A stretch of 64,000 nt of DNA from Heracleum sosnowskyi (Eukaryota > Streptophyta > Magnoliopsida > Apiales > Apiaceae), in NCBI GenBank assembly GCA_030848705.1, contig CM061236.1, forward strand, positions 60,035,481-60,099,480. Reading direction: 5' to 3'. Below, one piece after another: positions 37,119-48,255 of this stretch (within the stretch, counting starts at the first letter, position 1; every line of letters begins with the position of its first letter). The position numbers were made by a program, and so were the translations under genes. The notes beneath the pieces were generated by a model. It saw only the letters and a program-made list of their open reading frames with translations, was not told where the DNA came from and did no database searches.

Positions 37119-37799
37119 GTGAGCTATATCTCTGACCCTGAGGCTTATGAGAGACAGCACGACGAGGACTTGCTTAGGACTTCAGATCCATACTATGAGG
37201 ATATTGAGGAGGACCCGGAGGAGGTCCAGATAGATGCGGATACTGAGGATATTGAGGATTCTGATGATGAGGATCCAGAGGAGGATCAGACCCTAGCGGA
37301 TACTGAGGATGTGGAGGGGGATGCTGAGGACCAGGCTCCACTTCCTATTGAGAGAGCCCCTACCCCTCCACCACTGCCCTTGAGCCCTTACCCTGATGAT
37401 CATGAGGAGCCTACCCCTGAGCCACAGCAGGCAGAGGCTGCACCACCAGCCGAGCCGGTTACCCCACCCCACGTTCCGTTAGAGGGGATACCAGTGTGTG
37501 TGCACAACTGGACCGTGAGCAGAGTTCAGACAGATTTGGTGGTAGCTGAGGCTAGACTAGCAGAGTCCCGGATGCAGCTAGCAGCAGAGAGGGATGCCAG
37601 GATGGTACGCCACGGCGGCGGGAGGTCTGTGCCCCCTCGGGTTGCCCGGAGGGCGATGACTCGCATTGAGTTGAGGGCACGGATGAGGATTCGAGCTTTG
37701 CCTACTGATGGAAATGGCAGGATATCCAGGGTTGATGCTGAGGAGATCTTTCGCCTAGCCATGGCGAGGGTGAGGGCATGGCACCACACCAGTGGCTGA
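37119..37799 (+). CDS. acidic/Pro-rich leader ORF of the Tekay-type element, no ATG start
   Basis: This is a 226-codon open frame between the primer site and gag. It is highly acidic in the first half (DIEEDPEEVQIDADTEDIED), Pro-rich in the middle (about 37350-37470) and basic at the C-terminus (about 37600-37780, GGGRSVPPRVARRAMTRIEL). I do not recognise it. It begins directly after a TAG stop with GTG, and its first in-frame ATG is near codon 151. Normal initiation is therefore unlikely unless splicing supplies a start. Its first bases, TAG/GTGAGC, match a plant 5' splice site, and a good 3' splice site lies just before gag. Base composition (GC-rich) differs from the rest of the element. 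It is either a spliced-in exon or intron sequence with coding potential. Confidence 0.5.
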   Translation: MSYISDPEAYERQHDEDLLRTSDPYYEDIEEDPEEVQIDADTEDIEDSDDEDPEEDQTLADTEDVEGDAEDQAPLPIERAPTPPPLPLSPYPDDHEEPTPEPQQAEAAPPAEPVTPPHVPLEGIPVCVHNWTVSRVQTDLVVAEARLAESRMQLAAERDARMVRHGGGRSVPPRVARRAMTRIELRARMRIRALPTDGNGRISRVDAEEIFRLAMARVRAWHHTSG

Positions 37800-38194
37800 T
37801 TTCAGAGTTGGTGATATGGTAGTCTAGTCTTCTAGTCACGTACGGACATAGTAGTGCCGATTTTTGTGGGATTGTTCCATTGTATATATTATCCCTTTCT
37901 GACTAGAAGGATAGACCATGTATTTCACTTTTGACTAGATGTTGTTAGGACAGTCGTACTTGTGAACTGTCGATGTTGACCCAAACTTTGTATCTTTGGA
38001 ATCATGTATATATTTGTTTCCTTTCAGTTGAATCCAGTACTGTTGTGACGAGATCACAAGTTTATTATAATGTTGTCTGCACCGTACGATTAAATTGCGA
38101 TAAAATATAAAACTGCGGAAGTCTACTTCCAATCATGTAACGACTGTATTTGTAACCCAGTAAATGAGCCTAATGTGAATTTTCCAAATTTCAG
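37119..38194 (+). other. intron-like interval in front of gag-pol
   Basis: AG/GTGAGC at 37117-37124 is a near-consensus 5' splice site and TTTTCCAAATTTCAG ending at 38194 a near-consensus 3' splice site. Removal would join the leader directly to TAGA-ATG of gag and excise the acidic ORF completely. This is an inference from motifs. Confidence 0.4.
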
Positions 38195-38198
38195 TAGA

Positions 38199-41100
38199 AT
38201 GCCTCCACGAAGAGTGGGAACTAGGGCTAATCCCCCTGAATCTGATGATCAAGAAAGCCACAATCGAAATAGGGAGGACCCTGAGTATAATGAAGAAATG
38301 GATGAGGATTATAATGAACAGGACGACTCCCAGTATGGGGAGGCTGATGAATCCTTTTTCACTGCAGACGTTGAGAATGAAGAAGAAGAAGTTGAAGAGG
38401 AGCAAAGAATAGAGGACCAGGGTGGAGATCCCATGGGTCAGTTCATGAATCTACTTAGGCAAAATTTGGACCGTTATCCCCAACCACCCCAAGGAAACAA
38501 CAATGCCATAGCAAACTCTTTCAGGGCCTTTAAGTCACTCAAGCCCCCAGAATTCCAAGGATCGGCTGACCCAGTAGAGGCAAGAGCTTGGATAAAGGAA
38601 ATGGAAAAGTCCTTTGAGATTTTAAGCATTGAAGAGGCGCAGAAGACCGTTTTTGCCACTTACCTACTGAAAGGAGAGGCCAACTATTGGTGGGAGGCCA
38701 AGAAGAACATGGAGACGGATGTTATCGTGACTTGGGAAAGGTTCAAGCAATTGTTTCTAGAAAAGTATTTCCCAAGGTTTATGAAGACTCAGATGGAGCT
38801 TAAGTTTTTGGAGCTAAAGCAGAATAACCTGACAGTGGCTGAGTATGAGGCAAAATTTACCGAGCTATCAAGGTTTGTGCCAGAGTTTGTAGATACCGAA
38901 GAGAAGAAGGCTAATAGATTTCAACAAGGGTTAAAACAATGGATTCAGAATCGTGTGGCAGTCTTGGAAATTTCAGACTACGCCACGTTAGTACAAAAGG
39001 CTTCGATTGTGGAAGCAGGGAGTGATCAGATACAGAGAGAAAGAGAGAAAGGAGGAACAAAAAGGAAACATGCAAGTATGGGTGGAGGTTCGGCAGGAAG
39101 ACACACCCCAAATAGGTTTAACCGCGGGGCAGCCTCCCTACCTGAAAGGAATATGGGTTTCAAGCGAACCGTAAGCTCAAGTGTGAACCAAGGCGGCAAC
39201 CCATCAGGAGTGTCCCACTCTTACCAATTTCGACCCCCATTACCAGTATGTACGACTTGTAGGAAAAAACATCTTGGGGTGTGCAACCAGACTCAGATAA
39301 CCTGTTACAAGTGTGGTCGAAGGGGCCATTATGCTACCAATTGTACCACAGTTAACCCTAGTGTCATCCAAGGCGTCACTTGTTTTCAGTGTGGACGTCA
39401 AGGTCATATGAAGAAGGATTGCCCCACGAACCGACCCACAGCATCAGGGGCCAGCAAAGCTGCTTCTAACAAACCACCAACTGCTAGGACTTTCAACATG
39501 ACAGTGCAGGATGCCGTGAGGAACACGGATGTGATAGCAGGTACCTTTTCTCTAAATTCAGTTAGCGCAAATGTTTTATTTGATTCTGGAGCGACTAAAT
39601 CGTTTATATCGAGGGATTTTGCGCATAAATTGAAACTTAAATCCCAACCATTAAAGGATTCCCTACAAGTAGAGATAGCTAACCACGAAATAGTCCCAGT
39701 TCATGAGATGCACCCAAACTGCAAATTGGAAATAGGGGAACAGTCTTTTTGTGTGGATTTGATTCCTTTTAAATTAGGAGAATTTGATGTCATTTTGGGG
39801 ATGGATTGGTTGTCTCGCCATAACGCGCAGATAGATTGTAAAGGGAAAAAGGTTAGATTAAATACCCCAGGAAAGAAGGAAATAGTGTTTAAGGGAATAA
39901 AACAGACACAGAAATTTCTAACCATGGCGCAGACCAAAAGATTGTTACGACAGGGAAATGAGGCTTACTTAGCATATGTCGTAGACACCCAGAAAGAGGT
40001 ACCTAGATTACAGGACATCCCAGTAGTCAATGAGTTCGAAGATGTGTTTCCACAAGATCTTCCGGGATTACCACCCGATAGGGTAATTGAGTTTGCTATT
40101 GAATTAGCCCCGGGAACGGCGCCAGTTTCGAAGGCCCCGTACCGGTTAGCCCCAGTAGAAATGAAAGAGCTAGCTACCCAGTTACAAGAACTGTTGGAGA
40201 AGGGAATGATAAGACCCAGTGTGTCGCCATGGGGGGCACCAGTGTTGTTTGTTAAGAAGAAGGATGGGAGTATGAGGTTATGCATCGACTACCGAGAGTT
40301 GAACAAGCTAACTATAAAGAATAAGTACCCATTACCCAGAATAGACGATTTGTTTGACCAGCTAAAGGATGCTGTGTACTTCTCTAAGATTGACCTGAGA
40401 ACCGGATATCACCAATTAAAGATTAAACCCGAAGATATTCCGAAGACTGCGTTCCGTACTAGATATGGGCATTATGAGTTCTTGGTGATGTCGTTTGGAT
40501 TGACCAATGCCCCAGCAGCTTTCATGGATTTAATGAATAGGGTGTTCAAGAAGTATTTGGACGAGTTTGTTATAGTTTTCATAGATGATATTCTTATCTA
40601 CTCAAAGACAGAGGCAGAACACGCAGAACATTTGAGGAGAACCCTAGAAATACTCAGGAAGGAACAATTGTATGCCAAATTCGCAAAGTGTGAATTCTGG
40701 CGAAATGAGGTTCAGTTTTTAGGACATGTGATCAATAAGGAGGGAGTGTTGGTTGACCCCTCCAAGATAAAGGCAGTTTCAAATTGGGAACGACCAACCA
40801 CACCAACAGAGGTGAGAAGTTTCATAGGATTAGCAGGGTATTATAGAAGATTCGTTAAGGATTTTGCGAAGATCGCAGCCCCGTTAACCCGACTTACCCG
40901 AAAAACTGAGAAGTTTGAATGGACGGAAAAGTGCGAGGGTAGTTTCCAAGAGTTAAAGAAGAGGTTGGTGACTGCCCCTGTGTTGGCATTACCAGATGGA
41001 AAAGGAGATTTTGTGATTTACAGTGATGCTTCGCATAAGGGATTAGGGTGCGTGCTGATGCAGCACGGTAAGGTAATCGCATATGCGTCGAGGCAATTGA

Positions 41101-42902
41101 AGGAATATGAAATTCGATATCCTACTCATGATCTAGAACTAGCGGCAATAGTTTTCGCTTTAAAGATTTGGAGGCACTACTTGTATGGAGAGAAGTGCGA
41201 GATTTACACTGACCATAAGAGCCTCAAGTACATTTTTACCCAGAAGGAGCTCAACATGCGCCAGAGAAGATGGTTAGAGCTGATCAAGGATTATGACTGT
41301 GAAATTCTGTATCACCCAGGGAAAGCCAATGTGGTGGCTGACGCCCTTAGTAGGAAAGAGAGACTCAAGATGATAATGACATCAGAAGAACTGATCAGAG
41401 AATTTGAAAATATGGGAATAGAAGTGAAGGTGACCGGAGACGGTACCGAAAAGCTGTTTGAGATTTCCTTACAGCCAGAGTTGTTAGAAAAGATAAGAAG
41501 GTGTCAGGAAAGGATGATAAGTGAAGACAGACAGTCAATGACCGGAGAAGAGATCCACACTGTCAAGGATGATAAAGGAATAAGGAGGTATACTTACCGA
41601 ATTTGGGTTCCGAATGTTCGAGAGCTGAAAGACAAAATTTTACACGAGAGTCACAGTTCTAGGTATTCAATCCACCCAGGAAGCACCAAGATGTATGGAG
41701 ATTTGAAAGAGTACTACTGGTGGCCTAACATGAAAAAGGACGTAGCAGAGTGGGTAAGCAGATGCTTGACCTGCCAACGAGTGAAAGCGGAACACCAAAG
41801 GCCTAGTGGACTTTTACAACCCTTAGAGATTCCCGAATGGAAATGGGAACATCTAGCCATGGATTTCGTAGTGGGTTTACCAAGGACCAAGGCCAATCAC
41901 GATGCTATATGGGTAATCATAGACCGATTAACGAAGTCAGCCCACTTTCTTCCGATCAACGAAAGGTACACTGTCGACAGACTAGTGGATATCTACTTGA
42001 AAGAGATAGTGGCGCGGCACGGAGTCCCAGTCGCCATAGTATCTGACCGAGATCCCAGATTTAACTCCAGATTTTGGAGGAGCTTCCAAGAATGTGTAGG
42101 AACTCGGCTGAACATGAGTACTGCCTATCACCCCCAAACAGACGGGCAAAGTGAAAGGACCATCCAAACATTAGAGGATATGTTAAGAGTCTGCGCTATA
42201 GACTTTAAAGGAAGTTGGGATGATCACCTGCCACTGATTGAGTTTTCCTACAACAATAGTTTTCATTCAAGCATAGGAATGCCGCCTTATGAGGCCCTTT
42301 ATGGAAGAAGATGTCGATCTCCCTTGTATTGGGATGAAGTTGGAGAGCGGAAGATGCTTGGGCCCGAAGTGGTCCAACGGACTAAGGACATAGTAGAACT
42401 AATCAAAGGACGGCTGGTAGCAGCCCAAGATAGACAAAAGAAGTATGCCGATTTGGCCCGGAAGGACAAGGAATATGAAGTGGGAGACCTAGTGTTCTTA
42501 AAGGTATCTCCTTGGAAGGGTTTGATGAGGTTCGGAAAGAAAGGAAAACTGAGTCCTAGATATATTGGACCATTTGAGATCTTAAGGCGTATTGGGAACT
42601 TAGCATATGAGCTAGCATTACCCCCAAACTTGCGACAAGTGCACAATGTGTTTCATGTTTCAATGTTGAGGAAGTACAACCCGGATGCTAAGCACATAGT
42701 GGAATACGAACAAGTAGACATGCAGCCAGACCTAACCTATGTGGAGCAGCCAGTGGAAATCATAGATCAAAAGGAACAAGTGCTCCGAAACAAGGTCATC
42801 AAGCTAGTCAGAGTTTTGTGGCAGAACCATAATGTGGAAGAATCGACTTGGGAGCTAGAGAGCGAGATGCTAGAAAGACATCCCCATTTGTTTTCAGAAT
42901 GA
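38199..42902 (+). CDS. gag-pol: Tekay/Del-type Gag-Pol polyprotein, intact
   Basis: This is a single open frame of 1567 codons from ATG 38199 (MPPRRVGTRANPPE); the upstream GTG at 38175 is not needed. Order with approximate residues: Gag core 100-290; CCHC knuckles 369 (CYKCGRRGHYATNC) and 395 (CFQCGRQGHMKKDC); protease LFDSGATKSF 460; RT with CIDYRELNKLT and catalytic FIDDILIYSK near 796; RNase H SDASHKGLG near 943 and TDHKSLKYI; integrase zinc HxH/CxxC (HESHSSRYSIHPG to CLTCQ) from 1149; DDE core MDFVVGLP 1222, VSDRDPRF and QTDGQSERT. The C-terminus (VEIIDQKEQVLRNKVIKLV, then WQNHNVEESTWELE) is a chromodomain-like fold that steers integration in this clade. No stop or frameshift is present and all catalytic motifs are intact. 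Confidence 0.96.
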   Translation: MPPRRVGTRANPPESDDQESHNRNREDPEYNEEMDEDYNEQDDSQYGEADESFFTADVENEEEEVEEEQRIEDQGGDPMGQFMNLLRQNLDRYPQPPQGNNNAIANSFRAFKSLKPPEFQGSADPVEARAWIKEMEKSFEILSIEEAQKTVFATYLLKGEANYWWEAKKNMETDVIVTWERFKQLFLEKYFPRFMKTQMELKFLELKQNNLTVAEYEAKFTELSRFVPEFVDTEEKKANRFQQGLKQWIQNRVAVLEISDYATLVQKASIVEAGSDQIQREREKGGTKRKHASMGGGSAGRHTPNRFNRGAASLPERNMGFKRTVSSSVNQGGNPSGVSHSYQFRPPLPVCTTCRKKHLGVCNQTQITCYKCGRRGHYATNCTTVNPSVIQGVTCFQCGRQGHMKKDCPTNRPTASGASKAASNKPPTARTFNMTVQDAVRNTDVIAGTFSLNSVSANVLFDSGATKSFISRDFAHKLKLKSQPLKDSLQVEIANHEIVPVHEMHPNCKLEIGEQSFCVDLIPFKLGEFDVILGMDWLSRHNAQIDCKGKKVRLNTPGKKEIVFKGIKQTQKFLTMAQTKRLLRQGNEAYLAYVVDTQKEVPRLQDIPVVNEFEDVFPQDLPGLPPDRVIEFAIELAPGTAPVSKAPYRLAPVEMKELATQLQELLEKGMIRPSVSPWGAPVLFVKKKDGSMRLCIDYRELNKLTIKNKYPLPRIDDLFDQLKDAVYFSKIDLRTGYHQLKIKPEDIPKTAFRTRYGHYEFLVMSFGLTNAPAAFMDLMNRVFKKYLDEFVIVFIDDILIYSKTEAEHAEHLRRTLEILRKEQLYAKFAKCEFWRNEVQFLGHVINKEGVLVDPSKIKAVSNWERPTTPTEVRSFIGLAGYYRRFVKDFAKIAAPLTRLTRKTEKFEWTEKCEGSFQELKKRLVTAPVLALPDGKGDFVIYSDASHKGLGCVLMQHGKVIAYASRQLKEYEIRYPTHDLELAAIVFALKIWRHYLYGEKCEIYTDHKSLKYIFTQKELNMRQRRWLELIKDYDCEILYHPGKANVVADALSRKERLKMIMTSEELIREFENMGIEVKVTGDGTEKLFEISLQPELLEKIRRCQERMISEDRQSMTGEEIHTVKDDKGIRRYTYRIWVPNVRELKDKILHESHSSRYSIHPGSTKMYGDLKEYYWWPNMKKDVAEWVSRCLTCQRVKAEHQRPSGLLQPLEIPEWKWEHLAMDFVVGLPRTKANHDAIWVIIDRLTKSAHFLPINERYTVDRLVDIYLKEIVARHGVPVAIVSDRDPRFNSRFWRSFQECVGTRLNMSTAYHPQTDGQSERTIQTLEDMLRVCAIDFKGSWDDHLPLIEFSYNNSFHSSIGMPPYEALYGRRCRSPLYWDEVGERKMLGPEVVQRTKDIVELIKGRLVAAQDRQKKYADLARKDKEYEVGDLVFLKVSPWKGLMRFGKKGKLSPRYIGPFEILRRIGNLAYELALPPNLRQVHNVFHVSMLRKYNPDAKHIVEYEQVDMQPDLTYVEQPVEIIDQKEQVLRNKVIKLVRVLWQNHNVEESTWELESEMLERHPHLFSE

Positions 42903-42921
42903 TTCCGGGACGGAATCCTTT

Positions 42922-42934
42922 TAAGGAGGGGAGA
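42922..42934 (+). other. polypurine tract of the Tekay-type element
   Basis: TAAGGAGGGGAGA is followed by C and then the 3' LTR start TGTAAG. This is the expected plus-strand primer. Confidence 0.88.
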
Positions 42935-42935
42935 C

Positions 42936-45900
42936 TGTAAGACCCCAGATTTTGGGCAGAATTAAAACTTTTGTTATATGTTGATGTAAAAATGGATGGT
43001 GGCAATGACTTTAAGAATTAAGCTATGAAATGAATATGAATTTCGGTTTTCAAACATTTTTGAGAATAGTAAGAATGGACTGAACATATAGATAAGAATA
43101 ATCTCTCTGGAGAATAAGAATACAATATTCCAAGGAAGAAAAGTATTTTTATGTCATCCAAATCGATATCTGGTATGCATCCGACAACTCCGTAAACAAG
43201 ATAGCGTATGCCCGAGAAAGCCCTAGAACATTATCTAAGTACAAGAAATAAAGAGGAAATAAAACAGGAATATTGGAACGGATGATGATCCAAATGATTA
43301 TGGATGAATAGTGACTTTTGTTAAAAACCACTGATGAATAGTAACTTTTGATGAATAGTAAATTTTTGTCGTTTAAAAAGTTTTCAGACCACCCTATATA
43401 CGGGACGATATAATGAAATTTCAAAGCTGTATTAATGATCTACGATGAAAATAAAGGAATGCAAAAGCTGTCAAAATCGGAAAAATAGCATTTCCGTTTT
43501 CTCCGAAATTTCACCAATAACGGACGGATTAATTATTATTTGAGAATATTTGAAGGATTTAGATTATCAATTTTATGGATATGGATTAATAAAAGAATTA
43601 GAGATATCAAGGACGTACGGGATTAAATATAGATATGGAAGTAACATGTAACAAGATTAGTTCGAGGAATGCAACATTTGGATCATCCATGTGAAAGGAA
43701 ACGAACCAGTAAAGTTACTTTAACAAGAGCCGTTGCATGTGCGACAAGTGTCGAAAGAAGAGGATGCCAAGGACCATGACTCACCATTTGACCATTAAAA
43801 TATCACAAATGTCATAAGTAATTAAACAAAAAGAAAAACAAAAACATCATCACCATTTTCATCAAACTTTCGGCCAAGAAAAGGAGAAGAGAGAAGTAGA
43901 GATTTCTTCCACCAACAATTGCAAACAAGAGCTTAAAACGAAGCTAGGGGTTAGTACAAGGTGAGCCATGAATCTTATAGCTTTTCGTTAAGTCTTTCAT
44001 GTTCAAATTTGAGGTCAAAGATGGAGATGAATAGTAATTTTCAAGAACTAACCTTTGATTCTTGATTTCTTTTGGTGATTCAAGCTAGCTTAAGGTTATA
44101 TAAGGGCTATACAAGGATTATTAGGCTTATACACACACCAAGGAGGTATGGACCTTGAACCCTTGAAAGTATTAAGTGTTTTTTTAGCTTTAATGGTGTA
44201 AAAGCATGTTTATGATCTTAGTAGCTATGATTGGGCTTTGTTATGAGTTGTATTGAGTTTTAAGAACGTAAAGGCATTGCTTGGCCTCAGTTCTTGGATA
44301 TATAAGATGTATATGTTGTGTGGAGAGATTGGTGAGCAAGTTGAATGGGTTGAAATTTTGGGATTATCCGATTCATAGCCGTTATAATGCCCGATTTTCC
44401 TTAACCATTGTTTTGTCTATGATGTTCGGACATAAGGACTTCTGTCCAGAGTCACCACTGCCTAGTATTGTATGGGTCTTGTTTCAAGGTTCGTTTTGAT
44501 ATAAAGATCATGTGATTCCGAATTACGGTTTAGGAGAAACGAATGTTTTAATTAAGGACGTTTCGAGAAACCGAACTATACCACTTAGCCAACTTTGAGG
44601 CAATGATCAAACCCCTTAAGTGACCAATCAGAATGTGAAACTTTGTGTTAACATGCTAGGTATGTTTAGGAGGACCCTCGAAAAGATTTCGTGTTAAAAG
44701 GATTTAATCTCTATTTTATAAAAATGTTCGAGTCGAGCGTGCGCAAGAGGATTCTTAAGGAGTTAACTAGAAATCATGTCTTGGTTTAAGTAAAGTACAT
44801 ACTTAGTTTCGTGCAAGTATTCAAGTGATTAACCTTGGATCTTTTGACTATGTATAGATCGCCGGATTGACTTGAGGCACACTACCCCTACCTCACCACC
44901 AGGCAAGTCTTCAAAACCTATACTACTGTTGTTGTGATAATAAACTGTTTGCATATATGTGATGTAAATGAGATATATAAATTGCCTGCTTGTTTTTGAA
45001 CTGCTATATATATAGCAATACTTGAGGATATGATTTGATGTGGGGCTTATAAGCTAGATATGGGATATCAGTTATAAGCCAGTGTTGTATATAATGCCCT
45101 AGGATAAGGGCGGGTGATTTTTCTCTAAGATCATAAGTAATTATATTTCGGTATATGCGAAAGGTTATTTTCCGATAAAGATATCGGGTAACTTTTATTC
45201 GAGGGTTAATTATTTTATTTAAGAATATTATTTATATATATTCATTTGAGGATTATTGACGTTAAGAATATTATTTATTAATATTCATCTTAAGAATATT
45301 ATTTATTAATATTCATTTGAGGATTATCGACTTACAGAATATTATTTATATTCATTGGAGGATTATTGACTTAAAGGATATTATTTCCATTTGAGGATTA
45401 GTTATGAATATTATTTTCAAATATTCATTTGAAGATTATTTATTTAATGAATATTATTCTCAAATATTCATTTGAAGATTATTTATTTAATGAATATTAT
45501 TCTCAAATATTCATTTGAAGATTATTTATTTAATGAATATTATTTTCAAATATTCATTTGAAGATTATTTATTTAATGAATATTATTCTCAAATATTCAT
45601 TTGAAGATTATTTATTTAATGAATATTATTTTCAAATATTCATTTGAAGATTATTTATTTAATGAATATTATTCTCAAATATTCATTTGAAGATTATTTA
45701 TTTAATGAATATTATTCTCAAATATTCATTTGAAGATTATTTATTTAATGAATATTATTTTCAAATATTCATTTGAAGATTATTTATTTAATGAATATTA
45801 TTTTCAAATATTCATTTGAGGATTGCTTACTTAATGAATATTATTTTCAAATATTTGTTTAAGGTTACTTATGTAGTAAATATTAGTAATTATTTTCAAA

Positions 45901-47293
45901 TCAAAAAGAGGTTCCCAAAACAATGTTTTTCCATTTAAATCTGTCTCTTAAAGGGGATTTAAATGCTCGCTCAATTATCAAAAATATGGGAAACCTGTCT
46001 TAAGTAACTGCTACTCTTTTTAAACTCTCAACTCAAAACTGTCAAGGGACAGATATTTTCTCAAAGCAATTTAGTTGCTGCAAGTTAAATATTGTGCTAC
46101 CACCTCAACGCTCGAGGGGTAAATTCATGGAACAAGTCGATATCCATTAACAAGCATCGCTTGGGAAATATTGGAGAATCTTCCTTTCCAACCTAGATAC
46201 AACTACTGAGTGGAGTCGTATCAACAAGTATTACACTTGGGGAAAGGAAGACGATCTTTACGTTTCAGAGTCATGGATTTCATCTGAACTAGGAGCATGT
46301 GTAAGAGGTCGAGTCGCGCCGATCCATCACCTTATTGCCCCAAATGGGCCGGGAGATCCAGAAAGGCGGTAGACAATGTCAGGCTGTCGTGATACTTCCA
46401 TCTACATGTAGAAAACATATTTTTGTTGTACAACCTGCTACTGATCATAGTAAGGTTGGTACGACGGGCGCGGAGAAGGCTCCAGTATTGGTTCATCATC
46501 CATTTTGGATAATTCTGCAACATGTACTGAAAGGGACCAAGGTTGACACCGTGGTACAGGTTTACCGGTCATGTTGGCAGGGGGTCGAAAAGTGTTCAAG
46601 ATAAAGTTACAATAAATTCATGCAACTCCATCTTTTATGAGTTATGACTCTGATAAAACCTGATTAAGGATATATATGCATAAGTGGATTGTGGGTTACG
46701 AAAATATTCCATTAATTTTCCTTGTAACTTCATCCTTTACGCTATACTAGTTTCTTATCTGTTGAAGGCATAACATGTGACTGCAATATATCTTTGAATT
46801 GTTATATTTTGGTAATCTATTATAAGTTATTTTTGGTGGGCTCTATTGCTCACCCTTGCCTTATTTATTTATATCACAACAACAGCTAGAGCAGATGGCC
46901 CGCAACAGTCACACCCTGCGAAAGCGGGTAGCAGTCGTCAGAGATTTACCCGTTGATGTCGTAGCCGCCATAGCTGAGGTAGTAACCACTAGTGTTCTAA
47001 GCTTCAGCTTTTGTGTATCAGACTTATTTATATTATGATTAATGTAATCAACGGCAAGAACTTTTAAATGCTCTGTAATCTTTTGGGTTTGTAATAACTT
47101 ATAACTTGTGGATCCTATGACTAGATACTTATTTCAATTTCATCTCTGGGACTATAACTAGTTGAGTGGGTATGGTGATGTATTGTGGGGTCACAGCATG
47201 TAGTTTAATTGTTTTGATTCAAGTGCAAGTAATATTGATGGGAATTGAGACCGTAACGACCGGATCCCCGACCCCGGATCTGGGGCTGTTACA
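42936..47293 (+). repeat. 3' LTR of the Tekay-type element (4358 bp)
   Basis: It is the same length as the 5' LTR at a constant offset of 10,330 bp. I found one difference (43474 A for G). It is followed by the target duplication GTTTA. Confidence 0.95.
45413..45860. repeat. 43-bp palindromic tandem array in the 3' LTR
   Basis: It is identical in unit number and T/C order to the array in the 5' LTR. This fits copying of both LTRs from one template at the last insertion. Confidence 0.9.
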
Positions 47294-48255
47294 GTTTATC
47301 ATAGTTCTTCCAAAATAGTACACTTGAACAAGTCGGTGAGTCCAATCTACTATTGCTAGCAAAAACAAAGGCATGAACATTAGTATCATTATTATTGTTG
47401 CCTAACACAGTAATTAATCGCCACATTATTGTACACGAATCTGACTTGTACGATCAACCGAAGAGATTTTCCTTTCAAACATGGAAACCTGGTTTTCATA
47501 AGGTTCTTCTTCCAAATCAACTCCTTCAATTCTGCACACCACCAAAGAGATCAAACTCAATATCAAAATCATAGATTTTAGTGTTTGGTGCTCCAGTTAT
47601 CATTATTGGATCACCAAATTTAATTGACGGCTTCCTCATATCGATCCTAATAGTGCCAAGCTGGTTTTCGGGAGGTACTTCATTACAACCAAAGTATACT
47701 ATGCTAAACACATAATTCTCCCCAGATTCAGATGACTAGAAAGAAAAATGGGAGCGAGGTTAATCAATAAATTTTAAGAAATTAATAAACAAAAAGAAAA
47801 TGCAAATGTTCTACAAAGGGGAGTGAATTCTGTTAATCTATATCTGTTATTTTTTCCAACTGCAATAAATTAAAATTATCAACTACCTATATGTAGAGTA
47901 CAAAATGGCAGCAAGTGTAAGCATTACTGGGTAACCAACTAATCCATGACATGAGGGACAAAAGTTAAAAATATATTCTAATTACAAATTTATTTATATA
48001 GGATTCTGTGTAAGAAAAATAAATATTGATGCTATTGTTTTAGAGTTGATTCAAAGTGTTTCCAAACATACATACAACATCAAGAAACCCTCATTAACTT
48101 TGTACATAAAACATGAGATGAAATTAAAAGCAAACAATCAATTATAGAAAGAAAGGGGAAATGAACTATACCATTGCGTGAAACCACAAGCAAATTAGAG
48201 AGGCACGAGATAGATACAACAATTGAACAACACCACTCTTACTCAAGTTTATCAT
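47294..48255 (-). pseudogene. DUF6598 / 60-kDa jasmonate-induced-protein-like gene, 5' part
   Basis: Exon 1 is 48172-48255: ATG, then a short hydrophobic N-terminus (MINLSKSGVVQLLYLSRASL, continuing ICLWFHAM), possibly a signal peptide, with donor ATG/GTATAG. Exon 2 starts at 47735 after a TTTCTTTCTAG acceptor (SSESGENYVFSIVYFGCNE) and keeps frame until a stop at 47526. Downstream, family-like segments continue in other frames (EEEPYENQVSMFERK; VHAFVFASNSRLDSPTCSS; VLFWKN) up to the Tekay insertion. At least two frameshifts therefore separate them, independent of the insertion. The remainder is at 32403-32605. The gene is non-functional by both lesions. Confidence 0.62.

Larger units (their letters stand above)
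32606..47293 (+). mobile_element. full-length Tekay/Del-type Ty3/gypsy chromovirus, intact gag-pol
   Basis: The 14,688-bp element has two 4358-bp LTRs (TGTAAGACCCC to GGGGCTGTTACA) and a perfect 5-bp target duplication GTTTA (32601-32605, 47294-47298). The order is LTR, Met-type primer site, acidic ORF, gag-pol (RT-RNase H before integrase, the Ty3 order), chromodomain-like C-terminus, polypurine tract, LTR. The chromodomain ending, very long LTRs and gag-pol as a single ORF fit the Tekay/Del chromovirus clade. By eye the LTRs differ at one base (33144 G, 43474 A). It is the youngest large insertion in the window and could still be autonomous. Confidence 0.95.
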
